Source: Megachile rotundata (taxonomy: Eukaryota; Arthropoda; Insecta; Hymenoptera; Megachilidae). From it: a stretch of 64,000 nucleotides of DNA. Shown piece after piece: positions 58,131-64,000 of this stretch. Below the pieces are notes generated by a model. It did no database searches. It had not been told where the DNA came from and was given only the letters and a program-made list of their open reading frames with translations. The first letter of the stretch is position 1; each line of letters starts with the position of its first letter. Made by a program: the position numbers and the translations under genes. Where the stretch lies: NCBI RefSeq assembly GCF_050947335.1, contig NC_134984.1, positions 13,187,926 through 13,251,925 on the forward strand, given 5' to 3'.

Positions 58131-60690
58131 AACTTCAATCTTCAAAAACCCGTCCCCTCAAAACTACCCAAAATCACCCATGCCGCAAGAATCCCCTAAC
58201 AAGAATCCCCCAACAAGAATCATCCAACAGAGGTCAGAAGTTTAACGAAGCATGTCGCTGTCAAAGCACCGAGTTCGCGATGTCAATCACAGCTACCCTC
58301 ACTCGAGTCCACATATCAAAAGGAAGAAACGAAAACGTACACGGATCGTTGGATCGCGCAGTGCATCGCAACCTGTACGGTTCGCAATAAAACTAGAGAA
58401 AGCCCTGCAACACTCCTCGGATTTCTGAATGCAGTTTATCTCGGTGTACCAGCTCCGTTTGTTGCACCGGTGCACGCAAGCACGCGCTCGCGCGCACGCC
58501 CGTAAATATAACACGCCGGGCACACGGCTTATAGGTGAACCACTCGACGGCTATCAACTTGGCAAATGTCAGAGTATCCTAGGGTGGTAGAACCTGTCTT
58601 GTTACTAGCACACTCTCAACCTCTACGTGGAAAGTTATTAGGCAAATCTGCCGGTTTTTGAACGGACGTGGTTTTACGAATTTCGATGTTTCTCATCTGC
58701 GTTTATTTTCTTGGTATTCTAGAAGAATGTCCGAGGTTTTTTTTAACGATCTTGAATATTTATATTGTCATAAAATTGTAGATATTGTAGATATTCAAAG
58801 AAATAGAGATGTTCATTGTGTATGTAGTCATAGTGTATGATACATTATACAAGGAATGAAACTTGGGGTATAGGGATTACATATTGTCGATTGACTAACT
58901 GCTGTAAGGTATAAGCAGTGTGCACCGTAAATATGAAATATGAGTGTGTTATAATGAGGTATAAGTCGCTGCGTTATTAGATTTCTGTGCTCTTTGATAT
59001 CTATATTCCTCGATTTCTGCAAGCATGGATTACTGTGCCTGAGAACTCTTTATTACAAATTCTTGTGTGTACACAGATTTCTGTGTTAGTAGATCACAGA
59101 ATTTTTAAGATTAATATACTTCAAGATTGATATGTTTCAATATTTGTTGCAATATCTGTATATGCCAAAACCGTCACATATGTACATATATGTTGGTCCG
59201 CGTTTTTGTTTAATAATTCAAAAAAGGGAGCTTCAAACCTTATTTTTGCAAAGGAAAATCTTGTTCAGAATCACGTCAGCTCCCCCTATTTCAGGAACCT
59301 ATGTACATTAATTGTGAGACATCCTGTAGAGACTTTGTAATATAGGAACTTCAAGATCTACTTATTTCGGAACATAGGGATTTTAACCCTTTGCAGTCGA
59401 AGATAATTTGACTGTTTACAAACAGTAACTTTAATATTTAGTTAAAAAGTTAAATGAATTCCCTTGAGGTTATTCTTTCTCTACTAATAATTTGCACTGA
59501 TGTTTATTTTATTATGTTTGTACATCACACTTATAGAATCGTCATATTATAGAATCAGTTAAAAAATGCTTATTTCAAATTATTGTATTAAATAGAATGG
59601 TGACTGAGAGTCACCACTCGAGTGCAAAGGGTTAATATAGTATAAAAATCTTGCGATACGGAAACCTTGATGTATAAGAATTTTGGAGTGCAGTAATTCG
59701 ATAGATATAGCGATCTGAAGATATAGCAATCTAGTTGAATAACAATTACGAAATCTGAACATAGTACGAGTTCCTAAAGATACAGTAGTCTGTGAATTTA
59801 CATGTTAAGTATTACAAAGATCTAAAAACGTAGAAAATCGTGTTTGATTCATACAAGTATACTGTTATTTCGTAATTAACTGAATAATTGTTACATTAAT
59901 CATCCCATGCACTACCGCGTTAATTCTTCACGATTAATCGCCTGTCATCAAATATCATAAAAAAAACGATGAAAAAGTAATCGAAATGCAGAGGAGGAAA
60001 GCGTCCACGCGCATAATAGGAACGAAACTATTCATGGCCGATCCACGTGTAACGAAATAACCGAAAATAAAAGAAGCAAAGAGGGACAAAGATGCAGAGA
60101 ATAATGATTATCCTCTTCTTGTATTATGCCGGAGCCGGAGGAAGTCCGTTGGAAGGACGCGTGAAGTCATCGACGTAAAAGATCGCGTCCACTAACGAAA
60201 TTTCTCTCCTTGATGAATTGTGCGAGAGAAATAAAAAAAAAGCGTCACTTAATTTAATGCCTGATTCAGGAAGTAACGACGAACGAACGGAACCTACCAA
60301 TACAATTCGGTCCTCAATTTTCTGCCGCCTCTGTGCCGGCCATTATCTTTCGAAACGTTGACCGGTTTCAAACTTGATTTTATACCGATTCGACGACCAA
60401 ACCGCTTACGCGTACTCGATTTTTATTTTCGACCGTTGTCGATGAATACTGGTGGAAGATTTTGACTGTTTCTTACGATGGCGATGTTTATTAGATATGA
60501 TCGTGCTTTTATTTTGATCAGAAGTTGATATTTTAGTTATTGTTAGCTTTTAGTCGATGAGGTCATTGAAATTTTAGAGGTTAGAGCGAGTTTAGGATGG
60601 CAATTTTGGGATATAGGAATTTTGGGAGATACGGATTTCGGGATATGAGTTTCGGTATATGTACATTCGAAAATAACGTCATTCAAAAAT
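58131..60690. other. Unique sequence
   Basis: Holds an alternating purine-pyrimidine CG-rich stretch with Z-DNA potential (about 58475-58500), a solo MITE-like end GAGACATCCTGTA (59318-59330), and a CpG-bearing block (59990-60420). Frames are 60-74 codons, on both strands, and unrecognised. Confidence 0.4.
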
Positions 60691-61660
60691 TCCTAGTTCC
60701 CGAGACCCCAAGGTTCCTAGATCCGGAAATATCTAGATCCCAAAATCTCAAAATTCGAAAATCCTTAGATCCCAAAATCCCTATATTCGAAATTCCCTAG
60801 TCCCCAAAGTCCCTAGAACCTAAAATACCTAGTTTCCAAAGTCCTTAAGTCCTAAGTCCCTAGATTCCAAAATCCCTAAATCCCTAAATCCCCAGATCCC
60901 AAATCGTTGGATGCCAAAATCCCTAAATTCCAAAAATCTTGAATTCCAAAATCCTTGGATCCCAAAATCACTAAATTCCAAAAACCTTGAATCCCAAAAT
61001 CCTTGGATCCCAAAATCCCTAAATTCCAAAAACCTTGAATCCCAAAATCCTTGGACCCCAAAATCCCTAAATTCCAAAAACCTTGAATCCCAAAATCCTT
61101 GGATCCCAAAAACCTTGAATCCCAAAATCCTTGAATCCCAAAATCCTTGGATCCCAAAAACCTTGAATCCCAAAATCCTTGGATCCCAAAATCCCTAAAT
61201 TCCAAAAACCTTGAATCCCAAAATCCTTGGATCCCAAAAACCTTGAATCCCAAAATCCTTGAATCCCAAAATCCCTAAATTCCAAAAACCTTGAATCCCA
61301 AAATCCTTGGATCCTAAAATCCCTAAATTCCAAAAACCTTGAATTTCAAAAACCTTGAATCTCAAAATCCTTGGATCCCAAAATCCCTAAATCCCTAAAT
61401 CCCTAAATCCCTAAATCCCTAAATCCCTAAATCCCTAAATCCCTAAATCCCTAAATCCCTAAATCCCTAAATCCCTAAATCTCTAAATCCCAAAATCCCA
61501 AGTCCCTAGATCCCAAGTCCCTACATCCCAAGTCTCTGGATCCCAAAATCCCTAATTTCCAAAATCTCTATTTCCCAAAATCCCTATACCACAAAAAATC
61601 CCTATATCTCAAAATCCTTGCACTAAAAAATCCCGATATCCTAAAGTCCCTACATCCAAA
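60690..61660 (-). repeat. C-rich octamer array with 48-base units and a CCCTAAAT run
   Basis: From 60910 to 61380 six octamers (CCTTGGAT, CCCAAAAT, CCCTAAAT, TCCAAAAA, CCTTGAAT, CCCAAAAT) form a roughly 48-base unit. From 61381 to 61480 about twelve pure CCCTAAAT copies follow, resembling but not equal to the plant telomere word CCCTAAA. Frames on both strands (60829-61333) are artefacts. Confidence 0.95.
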
Positions 61661-62087
61661 ACCACGATACCAGAAATTGCTATATCTATATATTCCAAAA
61701 TTAATTCTGAAACGCAGTGACTTGAGAAAAATACTTGGGAAAAATATTGCACGAAGAAAATGTTATTCCAGCGACCGGAATATTAACGCGACGTGATTGG
61801 AAAGAAAATATGATGCGCGATAAGATGATTGAGAGAAGAAAATGGCTTCTCATCAATTTCTAGTCTGCTTCTCAAAATACATTTAGCTGCGTGAGTCACC
61901 GCTTTCTATCGGAATGTTAACGGTATGCGTGCGCAGGATTACGGAAAAAAATCGACTCGTCGGCTTCGATCGGACTGCATGCTCCGATAGAAACTTATTT
62001 TCAGGTGATACACATATGTATATTCGTTTGTGGATCGAGGCGCTGTGATAAACTTGTGATGAATGTAAAACGGTAGCTGGGTTCTTG
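61661..62087. other. Unique sequence
   Basis: Edge of the array and then a CpG-bearing patch (61760-62000). No gene recognised. Confidence 0.4.
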
Positions 62088-62411
62088 TACAGGGTGTTTC
62101 AACGTCAAATCGATCTTCATTAAGATATCGTATGAAAAATAATGATATATGTTATCTGTAAAATTTAGTAACATACATGTATGATAATATGTATACAGTA
62201 ATGTATATAAATTGTTTCATCCAAGTTGAGTATATAAATTATTTTCACTATTGAAAGCATGAAAAACACATGACTGTGTGCGATTTCGGAACCTGTTTAT
62301 CGTCATGGAATTCCAAAGTCATAAACTCATGCTTTTTATTCTGAATTCATAAACAGTTTTCCTATTTTTAATAGCAACTTCAGATGTCCAACTCAAGAGA
62401 AACACCCTGTA
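62088..62411. mobile_element. Tc1/mariner-type MITE, 320 bases
   Basis: The 11-base terminus CAGGGTGTTTC (62090-62100) is exactly inverted as GAAACACCCTG (62399-62409), and both ends are flanked by TA (62088-62089, 62410-62411). CAGGGTG ends plus TA duplication are characteristic of mariner-derived MITEs in insects. The interior is AT-rich, without a transposase, and contains AGCATGAAAAA and ACTCATGCTTTTT in inverted orientation. Confidence 0.7.
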
Positions 62412-62879
62412 AACACGTTTCGGAATGCGGTTAAAAATTCAGACTTTTAATAGATCCCATTATTTGATTGATTGATTTTAACAGCAGAATTAAACGAAAG
62501 CTTCCTTCTCTGACGGGTTGAGTCGTAATGATTAGAAACTAAATGTACAATCGCTTAAAAGTTAATTGAAACAGGTAAAAGCGGACATACCGGTAGCTAG
62601 GTGAGTCCTAAACCCGAATAAAGCGTGACGACCATAAGTTACGCTAATTTTGCTTACGGTCGCGAGTGTTACGCGCGCAACCGGCGCGTTATGTAAGTCT
62701 TTGAATTCCGTGCATAACGTTAACCACCGATTTCCATTCGGAAGACCGATTAATTTACTTATTAATTTTGTTAATTTTTATTATTTGCAATATTTTTGTG
62801 ATGGGACGTCATATGTAGCTTTCAGTCACATATGTTTATTTTTAGATATAAACATTGTTTAGGTAGTGGGAGTTCTAAG
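62412..62879. other. Unique sequence
   Basis: CpG-bearing at 62500-62760. A 70-codon plus frame (62650-62862) is unrecognised. Confidence 0.4.
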
Positions 62880-63460
62880 AAGATGTACATACGTTTATGT
62901 ACATGTATGTTCATGTATTAGGTTTGTTCGTTTATAGGTGTGTTCATGTATGGGTGTGTTCATGTAGGGATATGTTCATGTATGGATACATACATGTGTA
63001 GATACATTTATATGTAGATACGTTCACATATAGGTACATTCATATATACATGGTATGAATGTGTGTATATATTCATATGTGTATACATGAATGTACCTAT
63101 ATGTGTATGTTCACATGTCATGTGTAGATACGTTCACATATAGGTACATTCATATATACATGGTATGAACGTGTGTATACATTCATATGTGCATACATGA
63201 ATGTACCTATATGTGTATGTTCCCACATGTCATGTGTTGATACGTTCACATATAAGTACATTCATATATGCATGGTATGAATGTGTGTATACATTCATAT
63301 GTGTATACATGAATGTACTTATACGTGTATGTCCACACATGTCATGTATACACTTGTACATACATACATTAATGTCGTGTATATGTCACATAGATAGTCA
63401 TGTGTGCATACATTTATATAATACATTCATGTCATATATACAATCATGTATACATATGAT
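62880..63460. repeat. 110-112 base tandem repeat with internal inverted symmetry
   Basis: GATACGTTCACATATA starts at 63017, 63127 and 63239. Within each copy CACATATAGGTACATTCAT is followed about 60 bases later by its reverse complement ATGAATGTACCTATATGTG, so each unit can fold into a long hairpin. The flanks (62880-63010, 63340-63460) are degenerate CATG/TATG-rich sequence. Alternating purine-pyrimidine runs add Z-DNA potential. Confidence 0.9.
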
Positions 63461-64000
63461 GTGTGCATAAATTCCGCGTTAAACGTTCTCCAATAACAAG
63501 ACTCTTTAACCCGAAGCAAATATTTGCGAATCAAAGTCAAATTTCGGCGGAAGAAAAGCAAGAAGCTATACCCGATGTGAGAAAGATCGGCAAACACAAT
63601 GTCCCCGGCCGTGTTCTCGCCGATTCACGCACGCGAGAAAAAAAAAAGAAGAAAAGAAGAAAGAAGGAAGACTGCGTAACACGGCTGGCCCGGGGGAATA
63701 GAAAACGGCAGGAAGTTGGTCGATGCCAGCCAAAACAAAGGGAAACCACCAAACGAGACGTAGATACGCATCTCGAAGCGTGGGACCGCCTCGTACCAGC
63801 ATCGTACGGTTGGCCGTTGAAGCGTTCGACGTGGCTCTTTTAACCAGGAAATATCTGGGACGCCGAATACGGCTACAGTTACATTAATATTCACACACTG
63901 CATTCGTACACGGTCACATTAACATTTGGATATTGCAGTACTGATGTTATTGTATACTAAAAGGGTAATTCTAAGAAGATGTCGGTGCAAAGGGTTCACA
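63461..64000 (+). other. CpG-bearing unique sequence with an unrecognised 126-codon frame
   Basis: The plus frame 63463-63843 (MHKFRVKRSP start) is very basic, with a Lys/Arg-rich low-complexity segment (EKKKKKRRKKED) from a polypurine tract. It overlaps minus frames of 71-92 codons. No domain recognised. The last 150 bases are AT-rich and hold nothing visible. Confidence 0.25.

Noticed and set aside
61381..61480. CCCTAAAT run as an interstitial telomere
   Set aside because: The unit is 8 bases, not the TTAGG of most insects nor the 7-base plant repeat, and it grades into neighbouring octamers.
1..64000. tRNA, rRNA or other structured RNA genes
   Set aside because: I saw no convincing B-box with matching cloverleaf and no rRNA-like sequence; a covariance-model search would be needed to exclude small RNAs.

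Overview
The window looks like a non-coding stretch of an insect nuclear genome, most likely hymenopteran and plausibly a bee. This is inferred from composition, not from a recognised gene. The background is strongly AT-rich. CpG dinucleotides are well preserved in unique patches, and insect-style CAAAATG start contexts occur. No rRNA, tRNA, CRISPR array, bacterial operon or complete protein gene of a known family could be recognised. Nearly all long open frames either come from tandem repeats that lack stop codons or overlap on both strands of one GC-rich island.

The dominant content is tandem repeats, covering roughly a third of the window. About twenty arrays (690-1590, 2500-3310, 3845-4665, 5826-6640, 7346-8790, 9985-10430, 12261-13190, 15176-16500, 18431-19300, 23640-24600, 40380-40760, 41585-42385, 42790-43560, 45690-46275, 49110-49475, 54360-55085, 57480-58130, 60690-61660) have different sequences but share an 8-base step, giving units of 8, 16, 32, 48, 96 or 176 bases. 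Several carry GGG or CCC in each step and so are potential G-quadruplex/i-motif tracts. Two further arrays (32595-34170 and 50060-51365) share an ACGCGT-bearing unit of about 15-16 bases, and each has a higher-order unit of seven subunits (109 and 106 bases). A divergent satellite of 138-144 bases fills 36700-39850. Smaller repeats have 9-, 12-, 25-, 47-, 63-, 118-, 123-, 131-, 174- and 212-base periods.

Two elements with the termini and TA flanks of Tc1/mariner-type non-autonomous transposons can be drawn: a 320-base MITE at 62090-62409, and a 1.68-kb element at 3731-5410 whose interior is made of minisatellites.

Candidate functional DNA is limited. A GC-rich, CpG-rich island at 28780-31260, with base skew mirrored about 29450, looks like a promoter with long untranslated first exon(s), possibly divergent. 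Smaller promoter-like patches hold NRF-1-type palindromes (22414-22615, 47893-47948) or AAAATGGCG motifs (24793-24843). Possible short exons with good splice or start signals lie at 16662-16696 (+), 49776-49888 (-), 52721-52777 (+) and 53106-53149 (+). A 75-codon minus-strand frame at 20746-20973 reads like a small cysteine-containing secreted peptide. All need transcript evidence. The simplest overall reading is a very long intron or intergenic desert around alternative first exons of a developmental gene.
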